DNA of 64,000 nucleotides from an uncultured Oceanospirillales bacterium. Its GTDB lineage: Bacteria; Pseudomonadota; Gammaproteobacteria; Xanthomonadales; SZUA-36. The notes beneath the pieces were generated by a model. It made no database searches. It was not told where the DNA came from and worked only from the letters and a program-made list of their open reading frames with translations. Position 1 is the stretch's first letter, and each line of letters begins with the position of its first letter. The stretch spans positions 62,001 through 126,000 of the forward strand of contig CAJXKA010000005.1 of NCBI GenBank assembly GCA_913055655.1. The letters are read 5' to 3'. Positions 46,353-59,096 of this stretch are shown piece after piece. A program made the position numbers and the translations under genes.

Positions 46353-47105
46353 CTACTTTGTGGCCGGGGCGGCCACGTCGACATCGGTGCCGGGAACCCC
46401 GTTACGGGCCTGCGCCTCGTTCAGCAGCGCCTTCGCCTCGGCGAGCAATGCGCGCATCAGGTCCTCGGCCGCTTTCGCGTCACCCGATTCGATGGCTTCG
46501 AGTACGTGATTGTGATCCTCGACATTACCGTGCTTGTCTTTCTGCGGCGGGTCGGTCACGCGGATGGAGAAACGCAGTGCCACGGACACCATGAACCGCA
46601 GGCTCCAGAAAAACCGGTTGCCACTGCCCTTGAGGATGGCGACATGGAAATCGATGTCGGCGACCAGCGGGTCGGCGCCGCCCAGTACGGACTCACGCAT
46701 GCGATCGATGGCGTCTTTCATTTCCTCGATCTCGGCCGGTTTCGCGTTCTGCGCCGCCAGCGCCGCGGCCGCGGGCTCAATCGCCAGGCGCACATCGGCG
46801 AATTCCTGCATCAGCGGCAACACGTTTCGCCGATGCAGCAGCCAGGACAGGATATCCGGGTCGGCCAGGTTCCATTCGATCTCGGGTTTGACCACGGTGC
46901 CGCGCCGGGGTCGGGCATCGACCAGGCCTTTCGCAGTGAGCATCTTGACGGCTTCGCGCAACACCGTCCGGCTGGCGCCGAAGAGTTCTGCAAGCTGTGT
47001 TTCCGTCGGCAGTGTGACGCCGGGCGGGTACTCGCCCACCGCGATCGCCTGACCGAGCGAGGCGGCGACACGGTCGGTCAGGCTACTGTGAATCTGGACA
47101 TCCAA
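46353..47105 (-). CDS. GntR/FadR-family transcriptional regulator (FCD domain)
   Basis: 250 residues. The winged helix reads LPTETQLAELFGASRTVLREAVKMLTAKGLV and the FCD sensor has the metal-binding D..H..H residues (VADIDFHVAIL, EDHNHVLEAI). It is divergent from the aldose epimerase and its own promoter region holds AGTAT-TATC-ATACT. It probably represses the arabinan genes until a sugar or sugar acid binds. The Cys-poor FCD resembles regulators of hexuronate or arabinose pathways. Confidence 0.88.
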   Translation of the reverse strand: MDVQIHSSLTDRVAASLGQAIAVGEYPPGVTLPTETQLAELFGASRTVLREAVKMLTAKGLVDARPRRGTVVKPEIEWNLADPDILSWLLHRRNVLPLMQEFADVRLAIEPAAAALAAQNAKPAEIEEMKDAIDRMRESVLGGADPLVADIDFHVAILKGSGNRFFWSLRFMVSVALRFSIRVTDPPQKDKHGNVEDHNHVLEAIESGDAKAAEDLMRALLAEAKALLNEAQARNGVPGTDVDVAAPATK

Positions 47106-47134
47106 AAGGGGCTCGCCTCGACTGGAAATAATTA

Positions 47135-47148
47135 AGTATTATCATACT
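47135..47148. promoter_or_regulatory. Candidate GntR-family operator
   Basis: A perfect inverted repeat AGTAT-TATC-ATACT in the 97-bp divergent gap between the GntR and epimerase genes. The TonB receptor promoter has a looser related half-site (TAAGTAGTAC on the minus strand near 46282-46295). Confidence 0.5.
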
Positions 47149-47202
47149 ATCTAAACAATGGACAGCGGCAAACCGCGCCACGCTCACGACCAAGGAGAAG
47201 AG

Positions 47203-48387
47203 ATGAACCCCACCCCAGGCTCACGACATATCGCCCCGATGCTGGCAGCGCTTGCGCTCGCCCTGCCCGTTGCGGCACTCAGCAACGACGCCCCATCCGG
47301 ACACAACAAGGACGATTCCATGGCGAATGTCACCAGCACCACGCAACGCATTTACGGCACCACCGCCAGTGGTGAAACGGTCACCCAGGTCACGCTGCGC
47401 AACGCCAACGGCATCGAAGTCGACGTGATCGGCTATGGCGGCATCATCACCCGCCTGGTCACGCCGGACCGCGACGGCAAGCCGGGCGACATTGTCCTGG
47501 GCATGGACTCGCTGGCCGATTACGAGGCCGGCACCCCTTACTTCGGTGCCCTGATCGGCCGCTACGGCAACCGCATCGCCAATGGCCGTTTCGAAATCGA
47601 CGGCGAAGTCATCCAGCTGGACACCAACGACGGCGACAACCACCTGCACGGTGGCGTCGAGGGCTTCGACAAGAAAGTCTGGAACATGACGCCGTTTGTC
47701 ACCGAGAACAGCGCCGGCGTGGTGCTGAAACTGGTCTCACCGGACGGCGACCAGGGCTACCCCGGCACGTTGAAGACGAAGGTCGTCTACGAACTGACTG
47801 ACGACAACGACCTGGATATGCGCTTCCACGCCACGACTGACAAACCGACGGTGGCCAACCTGACCCAGCACAGTTATTTCAACCTGGCCGGCGAGGGTGA
47901 CATCCTGGAACACGAGCTGGAAATTCCGGCCGACCGCTACACGCCCGTCGGCCCGGGCCTGATCCCGACCGGTGAACTGGCAACGGTTGAAGGCACGCCC
48001 TTCGACTTCCGCGACGCCAAGACGATTGGCGAGGACATCGGCGCCGACAACGCACAGCTGGAACTCGGCGGCGGCTATGACCATAACTACGTGCTCAAGG
48101 TCGAGGCTGACGACGAACTGGTGCTGGCCGCGCGAGTGACGGAGCCGACCAGCGGCCGCGTGCTGGAAGTCCTGACCGTGGAGCCCGGTGTGCAGTTCTA
48201 CTCCGGCAATTTCCTCGACGGTACGCTCAGCGGCAAGGGCCAGACCTACCACCACCGCGGCGGCTTCTGCCTGGAACCGCAGCATTTCCCGGACTCGCCC
48301 AACCAGCCGGACTTCCCGTCGACGACGCTGCGTCCGGGTGAGAACTACGAGACGCGTATCGTTTACCGGTTTTCGACCGCCGACTGA
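47203..48387 (+). CDS. galM: Exported aldose 1-epimerase (mutarotase)
   Basis: 394 residues from ATG 47203, with AAGGAG upstream. The signal peptide ends near AALSND. The fold is galactose mutarotase: GALIGRYGNRIANGRFEIDGEV, HLHGGVEGFDKKVW (catalytic His), NLTQHSYFNLAG and the Glu in GFCLEPQHFPDSPN. It interconverts alpha and beta anomers of a sugar released in the periplasm, probably arabinose or galactose. It heads the GH operon. Confidence 0.9.
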   Translation: MNPTPGSRHIAPMLAALALALPVAALSNDAPSGHNKDDSMANVTSTTQRIYGTTASGETVTQVTLRNANGIEVDVIGYGGIITRLVTPDRDGKPGDIVLGMDSLADYEAGTPYFGALIGRYGNRIANGRFEIDGEVIQLDTNDGDNHLHGGVEGFDKKVWNMTPFVTENSAGVVLKLVSPDGDQGYPGTLKTKVVYELTDDNDLDMRFHATTDKPTVANLTQHSYFNLAGEGDILEHELEIPADRYTPVGPGLIPTGELATVEGTPFDFRDAKTIGEDIGADNAQLELGGGYDHNYVLKVEADDELVLAARVTEPTSGRVLEVLTVEPGVQFYSGNFLDGTLSGKGQTYHHRGGFCLEPQHFPDSPNQPDFPSTTLRPGENYETRIVYRFSTAD

Positions 48388-48509
48388 GCGATGACGATAT
48401 CGGCCCGACACCGTCGCGCCGGGCCAGGTCGAAATCGGCAGTGGCCAGGGGTTCGTCATCATCTACTACCCCGAGGACGCCACGCACCTTGACCCACTGG
48501 AAACTGCAA

Positions 48510-49595
48510 ATGAAACGATCGCCGAGAATGGGCCGCATTGAAGCGGCCATCGCTGCGCTGGTGGTGATGTTGACCGCCATCGCACCGACCACACTTTTCG
48601 CTGAAGAAGCCGGAGCGGAGGTGACCGACGAGTCCACCGCGACCTTCACCAATCCGCTCAACGACGGCGGCCCCGACCCGTGGATGACCTGGTACGACGG
48701 TCACTACTACCTGGCCGCGACCACGTGGGGCGGACCGGAACTTGGCCTGACCATGCGTCGCGCGAAGACCATCGAGGGCCTGAAAAACGCCAAGGCAGTG
48801 CAGATCTGGCAGGACGACACGGCCGACCGTTGCTGCAATTTCTGGGCGCCCGAGTTTTTCCTGCTGGACGGACCGAACGGCAAACGCTGGTACGGCCATT
48901 TCACCGGCGGCGCGGCCGGCGAGGACTTTGTCAACACGCAATTCATGCACGTCATCGAGAGTGAGGGCACCGACCCAATGGGCCCTTACCACTACAAGGG
49001 CAAGCTGGTGGAACGCAACGCACTGGACGGCGGCGTGTTGCAACTGGATGGCAAGCTCTACGCCATCTATAGCGTCTGGAACGAGACGCAGGACCTGGCC
49101 ATCAAGGCCATGGACACGCCATGGTCGACGGTCGGCGAGGAGGTGGTGCTGGCGAAGCCTGAGCTGCCATGGGAAGTGCAGACCCACACCGTGCTGGAAG
49201 GCCCGGTGGCGCTGCAGCGCGACGGCCGCACCTTCGTTGTCTACGCCGCCAGCGCGTGCTGGGGGCCGGACTACAAGCTGGGCATGCTGGAATACGAGGG
49301 CGGCGACCCGCTCGACGCCGGCAACTGGACCAAGTACCCGGAGCCGGTGTTCCAGCGCGCCGATGACCGCGGCGTCTTCGCGCCCGGTCACAACACGTTT
49401 TTCAAGTCGCCGGACGGCACCGAGGACTGGATGGCCTACCACGCCAACGACCTGGAGTCCGACGTCTGCGACATGGGCCGCACACCGCGCATCCAGAAAT
49501 TCGAGTGGAACGGCGACGGTACGCCGGACTTCGGCATTCCCGTCGCCACCGACACCGAGCTGCCGGTCCCGTCCGGCACACCCGAACATGAATAG
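48510..49595 (+). CDS. GH43 family glycosidase (arabinofuranosidase-type), exported
   Basis: 361 residues from ATG 48510; a signal peptide is visible (IEAAIAALVVMLTAIAPTTLFAEE). The five-bladed propeller of GH43 shows GGPDPWMTWYDGHYYLA (catalytic Asp), FWAPEFFLLDG, VLQLDGKLYAIYS and HTVLEGPVALQRDG (catalytic Glu). FAPGHNTFF near the end is typical of exo-acting arabinofuranosidases. It releases arabinose from arabinan chains in the periplasm. It sits between the epimerase and the GH51 gene. Confidence 0.87.
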   Translation: MKRSPRMGRIEAAIAALVVMLTAIAPTTLFAEEAGAEVTDESTATFTNPLNDGGPDPWMTWYDGHYYLAATTWGGPELGLTMRRAKTIEGLKNAKAVQIWQDDTADRCCNFWAPEFFLLDGPNGKRWYGHFTGGAAGEDFVNTQFMHVIESEGTDPMGPYHYKGKLVERNALDGGVLQLDGKLYAIYSVWNETQDLAIKAMDTPWSTVGEEVVLAKPELPWEVQTHTVLEGPVALQRDGRTFVVYAASACWGPDYKLGMLEYEGGDPLDAGNWTKYPEPVFQRADDRGVFAPGHNTFFKSPDGTEDWMAYHANDLESDVCDMGRTPRIQKFEWNGDGTPDFGIPVATDTELPVPSGTPEHE

Positions 49596-49626
49596 ACCAT
49601 CACCAGAACGAAACGAGGAGAAAACC

Positions 49627-51210
49627 ATGAGGCTCAACCCAAAACGACTCACCCGCGGACTCTGCGCCGGCCTGCTGGTACTGTCCGGCGGCATCGCCGG
49701 CAACGCGCTGGCCGACGTCGAGCTCACCATTCGCGCCGACGAACCCGGCGACACCATCAGCAAGTATCTCTACGGCCAGTTCGCCGAGCATCTCGGCCGC
49801 GGCCTCTACGAAGGCATCTGGGTGGGCGAGGATTCCGACATCCCCAACACGGGCGGTTTCCGTAACGACGTGATCGAGGCGCTGAAACCGCTGAAGATCC
49901 CTGTCATCCGCTGGCCCGGCGGCTGTTTCGCCGACGAATACCACTGGCGCGACGGCATCGGCCCGCGCGAGGACCGGCCGGTGCGCATCAACACGCACTG
50001 GGGCTGGGTGGAAGAAGACAACAGCATCGGCACCCACGAGTTCATGCAGCTGGTGGAAATGCTGGGCAGCGAGGCCTACATCGCCGGCAATATCGGCAGC
50101 GCGCCGCCCGTCGACATGGCGCACTGGCTGCAGTACATGACCGCCGACGACAATTCCACGCTGGCGCAGGAACGCCGCGCCAACGGCCGCGAGGAACCGT
50201 GGAAAGTGGCGTTCTGGGGTGTCGGCAACGAGACCTGGGGCTGCGGCGGTAACATGACGCCGGCCTACTACACGCACCTTTACCGTCGCTACGCCACGTT
50301 CCTGAAAGCGCCAGAAGGCTACCAGCCCAAACTGGTGGCCAGCGGTGGCCAGAACGACGACACTTCCTGGACCAACGCGCTGTCCGGCGGCACACAGGAT
50401 GCCGGCTTCTTCTTCAAGATCGACGGTATCTCGCATCACTACTACACCCTGCCCACCGGCGACTGGGGCCAGAAGGGCCAGGCCACGGGCTTCCCCGAGT
50501 CCGAATGGATTTCGACCCTCTGGCGCACGCGACTGGTGGACAGCCACCTTGCCAAGCAGGAAGCCGTACTGGCCGAGAACGACCCGGACGGCCAGATCGG
50601 CATCTACCTGGACGAGTGGGGCACCTGGTATGACCCTACCGAGGGCAGCACGCAAGGCTTCCTGGAGCAGCAGAACTCCATTCGTGACGCACTGGTGGCG
50701 GCGCTGAACTTCAACATCTTCCACGAGCACACCGAACGGCTGCACATGGCCAACATCGCGCAGACCGTGAACGTGCTGCAGGCGGTGCTGCTGACCGACG
50801 GGCCGAAGATGATCAAGACGCCCACCTACCACGCGTTCGAGCTTTACATCCCGTTCCAGGATGCGACCTATGTGCCGCTGGACCTGGACGGCGTGCCCGA
50901 CTACGAGGTGGGTGATGTCAGCGTGCCGCACGTCTCGGCCACGGCCGCACTGACCACTGACGGCAAGCTCGCCATCGGCCTGGTCAACCTGCACGCCGAG
51001 GACGATATCGACATCGACGTTGACCTGGAAGGCTTTAGCGCCGACGCCGCCGAGGCGCGGGTACTGGCCGGCGCCTCCATCGACGCCCACAACACCTTCG
51101 AGTCACCGGACGCCGTGACCCCGACCGGGCTGGAAGTCGACCTTGATGATGATGCGTTGTCGGTGACGCTGCCGCCGCGCTCAGTCAGCGTGATTTTGCT
51201 GGACCCGTAA
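49627..51210 (+). CDS. GH51 family alpha-L-arabinofuranosidase, exported
   Basis: 527 residues from ATG 49627 with GAGGAG upstream; the frame is open further 5' in the GH43 gene but antisense to nothing useful. The signal peptide is RGLCAGLLVLSGGIAGNALA. The acid/base is Glu202 (GVGNETWGCGG), the nucleophile Glu330 (YLDEWGTWYDP), and WPGGCFADEYHWRDGIGPR is the family signature. It removes arabinofuranosyl branches. A 57-bp inverted repeat element lies between it and the GH2 gene. Confidence 0.93.
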   Translation: MRLNPKRLTRGLCAGLLVLSGGIAGNALADVELTIRADEPGDTISKYLYGQFAEHLGRGLYEGIWVGEDSDIPNTGGFRNDVIEALKPLKIPVIRWPGGCFADEYHWRDGIGPREDRPVRINTHWGWVEEDNSIGTHEFMQLVEMLGSEAYIAGNIGSAPPVDMAHWLQYMTADDNSTLAQERRANGREEPWKVAFWGVGNETWGCGGNMTPAYYTHLYRRYATFLKAPEGYQPKLVASGGQNDDTSWTNALSGGTQDAGFFFKIDGISHHYYTLPTGDWGQKGQATGFPESEWISTLWRTRLVDSHLAKQEAVLAENDPDGQIGIYLDEWGTWYDPTEGSTQGFLEQQNSIRDALVAALNFNIFHEHTERLHMANIAQTVNVLQAVLLTDGPKMIKTPTYHAFELYIPFQDATYVPLDLDGVPDYEVGDVSVPHVSATAALTTDGKLAIGLVNLHAEDDIDIDVDLEGFSADAAEARVLAGASIDAHNTFESPDAVTPTGLEVDLDDDALSVTLPPRSVSVILLDP

Positions 51211-51215
51211 TGAAC

Positions 51216-54506
<3,291 letters not shown>

Positions 54507-54515
54507 ATTGTCCGG

Positions 54516-55412
54516 CTAACGCGCCGCCGCTACGACACCCTTCCCCAGGCTCCGGATATCCGCTTTCGGCGGCGCACCGAACATGCGCCGATACTCCCGG
54601 CTGAACTGCGATGGGCTCTCGTAGCCCACGCGAAAGGCCGCATCGGCGGCGTCGATCGAATCGACCAGCAGCAGCTGCCGGGCCTCCTGCAGCCGCAGTC
54701 GTTTCTGGAACTGCAACGGGCTCATGGCGGTGACGTTCTTGAAATGCTGGTGCAGCGACGACGTGCTCATGCCCACCTGTTGGGCCAGCGCGTCCACGCT
54801 CAGCGGTTCGGTGAAATGCTCGCGAAGCCACTGGATCGCCCTGGAAATGCGCCAGGCCGGCGCGCCGGTCGACGCGATCTGGCGCAACTGGGCCCCCTGT
54901 GGGCCCGTCAGCACGCGGTAGGTGATTTCCTGCAAAACCAGTGGCGCCAGGACCTCGATATCCGCAGGTGAGTCCAGCAACGCCAGCAGGCGCTCCACGG
55001 CGTCCGCCAGCGGCACATTCATTTCCGCCAGGCAGACGCCCCGGCCACCGCCTTTCTCCGCTGGCGGTGACCAGGCCCGCGAGAACAGTTCAGTGACCAG
55101 CCCCATGTCCAGCGTGACCACCACGACCAGGCAGGGTGTTTCCACCGAGGCCTCCACCACGCGGGACCGGGCCGGCAAATCGACCGAGACGAGCAGGCTG
55201 GACGACGGGTCGTACCGGTAGGCTTCCTCGCCGACGACGACCTCTTTCGCACCCTGGGCGACCATGCACAGGGAGGGCTTGTACAACGTGGCGTCATGCT
55301 CGGAAACGTCAGACGCCCGGAACAACGTCAGCCCCGGCACTTCGGTTTCCCGGCTGCCGTCCTCGGGCATATGCCGCTCGACGATTGAGGCCACCTGTAA
55401 TGACTGTTTCAT
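54516..55412 (-). CDS. AraC-family transcriptional regulator (AraC_N type)
   Basis: 298 residues. The N-terminal AraC_N domain has TLYKPSLCMVAQGAKEVVVGEE. The C-terminal double helix-turn-helix reads LSVDALAQQVGMSTSSLHQHFKNVTAMSPLQFQKRLRL and AAFRVGYESPSQFSREYRRMFG. It resembles YqhC-type regulators of aldehyde or electrophile responses. It faces the SDR-cupin pair across a 247-bp gap, so those are its likely targets. It lies inside the arabinan locus but seems unrelated to it. Confidence 0.87.
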   Translation of the reverse strand: MKQSLQVASIVERHMPEDGSRETEVPGLTLFRASDVSEHDATLYKPSLCMVAQGAKEVVVGEEAYRYDPSSSLLVSVDLPARSRVVEASVETPCLVVVVTLDMGLVTELFSRAWSPPAEKGGGRGVCLAEMNVPLADAVERLLALLDSPADIEVLAPLVLQEITYRVLTGPQGAQLRQIASTGAPAWRISRAIQWLREHFTEPLSVDALAQQVGMSTSSLHQHFKNVTAMSPLQFQKRLRLQEARQLLLVDSIDAADAAFRVGYESPSQFSREYRRMFGAPPKADIRSLGKGVVAAAR

Positions 55413-55659
55413 GGGGATTGTCCTTCACCGGCAGAGCCCGGTGAATCGTAGTCCAGAACAGCTCTCACTTCATCCGATATTTTCAATATTTGGATAATCA
55501 GGCAATTATCGTGGATCATCGTTCTACGCGGGCCACGCACTATATCCTAGTATTTACAACACCTGATCAGCATTTCTACCGCTACAGGAAGCATCCAACA
55601 AACTTATTTTTTCACACACGGATAGAAACGTACAACCCGATATGAAACGGAGGCATGCA

Positions 55660-56406
55660 ATGAACGAGAACATCAACGGCAAGGTGGTCGTCATCACCGG
55701 CGCCAGCAGCGGCCTGGGTGAAGCGACCGCGCGGTTACTGGCCGGCAATGGTGCGAAGGTCGTCCTGGCGGCTCGCCGGGCCGATCGTATCGACACCCTG
55801 GCCGCGGACATCAAGGCTGCGGGCGGTGAGGCCCTTGCAGTCACCACCGACGTGACCGATGCCAGCCAGGTCCGACGCCTGGTCGACACCGCGGTCGAGA
55901 CATTTGGCCGCGTCGACGTCATGCTCAACAATGCGGGACTGATGCCCCTGGCGCCCCTCGAGGACGCGAAGTTTGACGAGTGGAACCAGATGATTGACGT
56001 GAACCTTCGGGGCGTTCTCCACGGTATCGCCGCGGCGCTCCCGCACATGCAGGAGCAGAAGAGCGGCCATTTCATCAACGTGTCGTCGGTCTATGGACAC
56101 AAGCTCGGGCCCGATGCGACCGTTTACTGTGCCACCAAGCATGCCGTGCGGGTTCTGTCAGAAGGCCTCCGGCAGGAAGTGAAGCCCTACAACATCCGCA
56201 CCACCATCATCTCTCCCGGCGCGGTCGCATCCGAACTGCTTGACCATATCAGCGACCAGGAAATCCAGTCGGAAACCCGCAAGTTCGTCGATTCGATCGC
56301 GATTCCGCCCGAGTCCTTCGCACGCATGGTCGCGTTCGCCATCAACGAACCCGAAGACGTCGACGTGAACGAGATCCTGTTCCGGCCGACGGCGCAACCG
56401 TTATGA
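55660..56406 (+). CDS. Short-chain dehydrogenase/reductase (SDR)
   Basis: 248 residues from ATG 55660, chosen for the CGGAGG six bases upstream. The classical SDR motifs are [12 protein letters not shown] (cofactor), NNAG, the catalytic Ser in NVSSVYG and YCATK (Tyr-Lys). The cofactor is likely NADP given AARRADR after beta-2. It reduces or oxidises a small carbonyl or alcohol. The stop overlaps the next start (ATGA). Confidence 0.88.
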   Translation: MNENINGKVVVITGASSGLGEATARLLAGNGAKVVLAARRADRIDTLAADIKAAGGEALAVTTDVTDASQVRRLVDTAVETFGRVDVMLNNAGLMPLAPLEDAKFDEWNQMIDVNLRGVLHGIAAALPHMQEQKSGHFINVSSVYGHKLGPDATVYCATKHAVRVLSEGLRQEVKPYNIRTTIISPGAVASELLDHISDQEIQSETRKFVDSIAIPPESFARMVAFAINEPEDVDVNEILFRPTAQPL

Positions 56407-56921
56407 AGACGGCGTCACACAACAGGCTACGGGCCATGGCGGCGACCCTGCTGATCGCGGGGTCCCTCTCAATACCCACCGCCATGGCGGAGACGCAATC
56501 AACGGCAAACGAGGAGACAGGCATGATCATCACCCGCAATGGGGCCAACGCGTCCATCAAGGGTCCGGACGACTGGTTCACGGGCGACGCCCGGATCGAC
56601 CCGCTTCACCTTGAAGCACAGGAGCCTTCCCGCGTGACTTCGGCGCTCGTCACCTTCGAGCCGGGCGCGCGCACGAACTGGCACACGCACCCGCTCGGGC
56701 AGCTGCTGATCGTCACGTCCGGCCAGGGCTGGACCCAGTGCGAAGGGGAACCGCGCGTGGAGATCAACGCCGGCGACACCATCTGGTGCCCGCCCGGCCA
56801 CAAGCACTGGCACGGCGCAACCGCCAGCACGGCCATGAGTCACATCGCCGTGCAGGAAGCACTCGACGGCACAAACGTGGAATGGCTCGAACCCGTGACC
56901 GACGAGCAGTACGGCGACTGA
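56403..56921 (+). CDS. Exported cupin-domain protein
   Basis: 172 residues with a signal peptide ([17 protein letters not shown]). The cupin motif 1 is [17 protein letters not shown] and motif 2 is [16 protein letters not shown], with all metal-binding His and Glu/Gln positions present. Similar proteins occur with SDR and AraC genes and may be lyases or small-molecule isomerases. It overlaps the SDR gene by 4 bp and is convergent with a GH43 gene 3 bp away. Confidence 0.82.
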   Translation: MKTASHNRLRAMAATLLIAGSLSIPTAMAETQSTANEETGMIITRNGANASIKGPDDWFTGDARIDPLHLEAQEPSRVTSALVTFEPGARTNWHTHPLGQLLIVTSGQGWTQCEGEPRVEINAGDTIWCPPGHKHWHGATASTAMSHIAVQEALDGTNVEWLEPVTDEQYGD

Positions 56922-56924
56922 GTC

Positions 56925-57887
56925 TTAGTCCGACCCTGCCAGGCCCTCGGTAGTCATGATCACGCGCTTCAGGTCACCGTTCGGCTCGTAGTACAGCCGG
57001 TCGATCGACACCGAGCGACGGAAGCGGCCGCCGCTGGGCTTGTCGCCCTGCGGCGGCAGGCCGCCGGTGTGGTAGATGAAGTAGTCCTTGCCCTTGAACT
57101 CGATGATGGACTGGTGGTTGGTCTCGGTGTTGCCGGCAATCTCGTTGAGGATGCCGCCGTACTGCCACGGCCCCTCGACACTGTCACTGCGCGCCCAGCA
57201 GATCTTTTCCGGAAAGTAGCAGGCGTAGGTCAGATAGTAGATGTCGTTCTTGCGGTGCACCCACAGCGCCTCGGTGAAGTGCGGCACGTCGATGACCTGG
57301 ATTTCGCCGTCGAGCTCGATCATGCTGTCTTTCAGCTTCACGTACTTCGGTACCAGGTTGCCGAAGAACAGGTAGGTGTCGCCGTTGTCCTCGATCCACA
57401 CAGCCGGGTCGATGTCGTCCCAGTCGTTCGGTGTCTGCGTGGTCATGTCATTGGTGATCAGCGCCTCGCCCTTCGCATCCTTGAACGGCCCGGTCGGCGA
57501 GTCGGAGACGGCCACGCCCACGGCGAAGCCGGGTTTGGTCTCATCGTGACGGACGGTGGTGTAGAACCAGTACTTGCCGTCCTTTTTGACCATGTGCGAG
57601 GCCCAGGCGTGGCTGACGGCCCATTCAAAATCGTCGGCACGCATGATCGGGCCGTGCGCTTCCCAGTTCACCATGTCCTGCGACGAGAAGGCCAGCCAGT
57701 CGTGCATCTCGAAAAACACGTCGTTGTTGGGCGCTTCGTCGTGACCGGTGTAGAGCCACACGGTGTCGCCATCGACCAGGGCGGCCGGGTCGGCGGTGAA
57801 CACGTCGGTGATGATGGGGTTGTCGGCCAGCGCCGCCGGTGCGGCCAGGGCCAGCGCCAGGGGCGCGATTCGGGTCAGGTTAATCAT
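56925..57887 (-). CDS. GH43 family glycosidase, exported
   Basis: 320 residues with signal peptide (LTRIAPLALALAAPAALA). Propeller motifs: ITDVFTADPAALVDGDTVWLYTGHDE (catalytic Asp), DIDPAVWIEDNGDTYLFFGN (middle Asp) and FTEALWVHRKNDIYYLTYA (catalytic Glu). The ending NHQSIIEFKGKDYFIYHTG and RRSVSIDRLYY is typical of beta-xylosidase/arabinofuranosidase-like GH43 members. Repeat copy 2 lies in its 5' leader, 13 bp upstream of the ATG. Confidence 0.88.
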   Translation of the reverse strand: MINLTRIAPLALALAAPAALADNPIITDVFTADPAALVDGDTVWLYTGHDEAPNNDVFFEMHDWLAFSSQDMVNWEAHGPIMRADDFEWAVSHAWASHMVKKDGKYWFYTTVRHDETKPGFAVGVAVSDSPTGPFKDAKGEALITNDMTTQTPNDWDDIDPAVWIEDNGDTYLFFGNLVPKYVKLKDSMIELDGEIQVIDVPHFTEALWVHRKNDIYYLTYACYFPEKICWARSDSVEGPWQYGGILNEIAGNTETNHQSIIEFKGKDYFIYHTGGLPPQGDKPSGGRFRRSVSIDRLYYEPNGDLKRVIMTTEGLAGSD

Positions 57888-57900
57888 GGTGTTAACTTCC

Positions 57901-57991
57901 GGGGTCAGAGTAAAGGGTCAGAGTAAATCCGCGAAAAGATTGGGTTCAGGACAAGTGGCAGAGATTTACTCTGACCCTTTACTCTGACCCC
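57901..57991. repeat. GGGGTCAGAGT-type inverted repeat, copy 2
   Basis: Perfect 29-bp arms (57901-57929 and 57963-57991) around a 33-bp centre that contains CCGCGAAAA. Each arm is two tandem GGGTCAGAGTAAA units. It sits in the gap between two GH43 genes transcribed leftward. Confidence 0.96.
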
Positions 57992-58005
57992 AACGCTCCC
58001 AACGC

Positions 58006-59046
58006 TCATCGGTTCTCTGGAGGGCCCTCGCCCACCAGCTCGGTCGTGCGTCGGTCCAGATCGGCTGGGTCAACCTGCGGCCAGCCGTCATCCCATGTGA
58101 TCGGCAGGATGCGCAGTTTTTGCTTGCCATTGTCGGCCGTCTCGTAAGCGTGCAGCACCAGCCAGTCCTTGCCGTCGAAGGTGTACGCGGCGTTGTGGCC
58201 CAGTGCCACCCAGTTGTCGTTGCCCTCGATGACCAGCGTACCGCCACCATCAATCAACGAGACGCCGTCTCGATCCAGGTACGGACCGGTCACGTTTTTC
58301 GATCGGCCCACCCGCACGTTGTAGGTGCTGTACATGCCGCGGCAGCACAGGTCGAAAGAGACGAACTGGTAGTACCAGCCATCCTTTTTGAAAATGTACG
58401 GTGCCTCGATGGCGCCGACACCGGCTTCCTCGCCGGGCGTGGAAGCGTCGCGAGGCCGACCGGCGATGTGGGCCCATTCCTGCGGCTCAGCCGGTGCGGC
58501 CAGGGTCTCGTCCAGTTTGAACATCTTCAGGCCGCTCCAGAACGAACCGAAACTCAGCCAGACGTCGCCTTCGTCATCCTCGACGATGGCCGGGTCGATG
58601 GCGTTCCAGTCGTCGCGGTGGGGCACGGACTGGATCACCGGGCCCAGGTCTTTCCAGCCGTAATCCGGCGATTCCGGGTCCAGCGTCTCGGTGACCGTCA
58701 CGCCCATCGCCGAGGTGTTCTTGCCGAACGCGGAGACCGAGTAGTACAGGTACCACTTGCCATCGTGTTCGAAGATATCCGGCGCCCACAGGTGGCCGCT
58801 GAAGTCCGGGACCACTTCGCGCGCCCAGTCGGGCTCGCCGTCGAAGGCGCGGCCGACCCAGCGCCAGTGTTCCAGGTCGTCGGACTGGTAAATGGTGATG
58901 CCCGGGCCGGTGCTGAAGACGTAGTAGTGATCGCCTTCTTTCGCCATGACCGGGTCGTGGACTTCGACCTGGACGGCCAGCGACGCCGCTGGCAGCACCA
59001 TGGCCGCCAGCATCGCCAGGCACCGTGTTCGATTGTGACTCGTCAT
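58006..59046 (-). CDS. GH43 endo-1,5-alpha-L-arabinanase, exported
   Basis: 346 residues with GGGAGGACAGG before the ATG and a signal peptide ending ASLAV. Arabinanase hallmarks: VHDPVMAKEGDHYYVFSTG, HLWAPDIFEHDGKWYLYYS, AIDPAIVEDDEGDVWLSFGSFWSG and the Glu in GAIEAPYIFKKDGWYYQFVS, then GPYLDRDG and GHNAAYTFDGKDW. It cuts the arabinan main chain to short oligosaccharides. It is divergent from another GH43 gene 50 bp away. Confidence 0.92.
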   Translation of the reverse strand: MTSHNRTRCLAMLAAMVLPAASLAVQVEVHDPVMAKEGDHYYVFSTGPGITIYQSDDLEHWRWVGRAFDGEPDWAREVVPDFSGHLWAPDIFEHDGKWYLYYSVSAFGKNTSAMGVTVTETLDPESPDYGWKDLGPVIQSVPHRDDWNAIDPAIVEDDEGDVWLSFGSFWSGLKMFKLDETLAAPAEPQEWAHIAGRPRDASTPGEEAGVGAIEAPYIFKKDGWYYQFVSFDLCCRGMYSTYNVRVGRSKNVTGPYLDRDGVSLIDGGGTLVIEGNDNWVALGHNAAYTFDGKDWLVLHAYETADNGKQKLRILPITWDDGWPQVDPADLDRRTTELVGEGPPENR

Positions 59047-59096
59047 CCTGTCCTCCCGTGATTTACGCTATGGGGAAACCCAAAGGAGTTTCGCTC

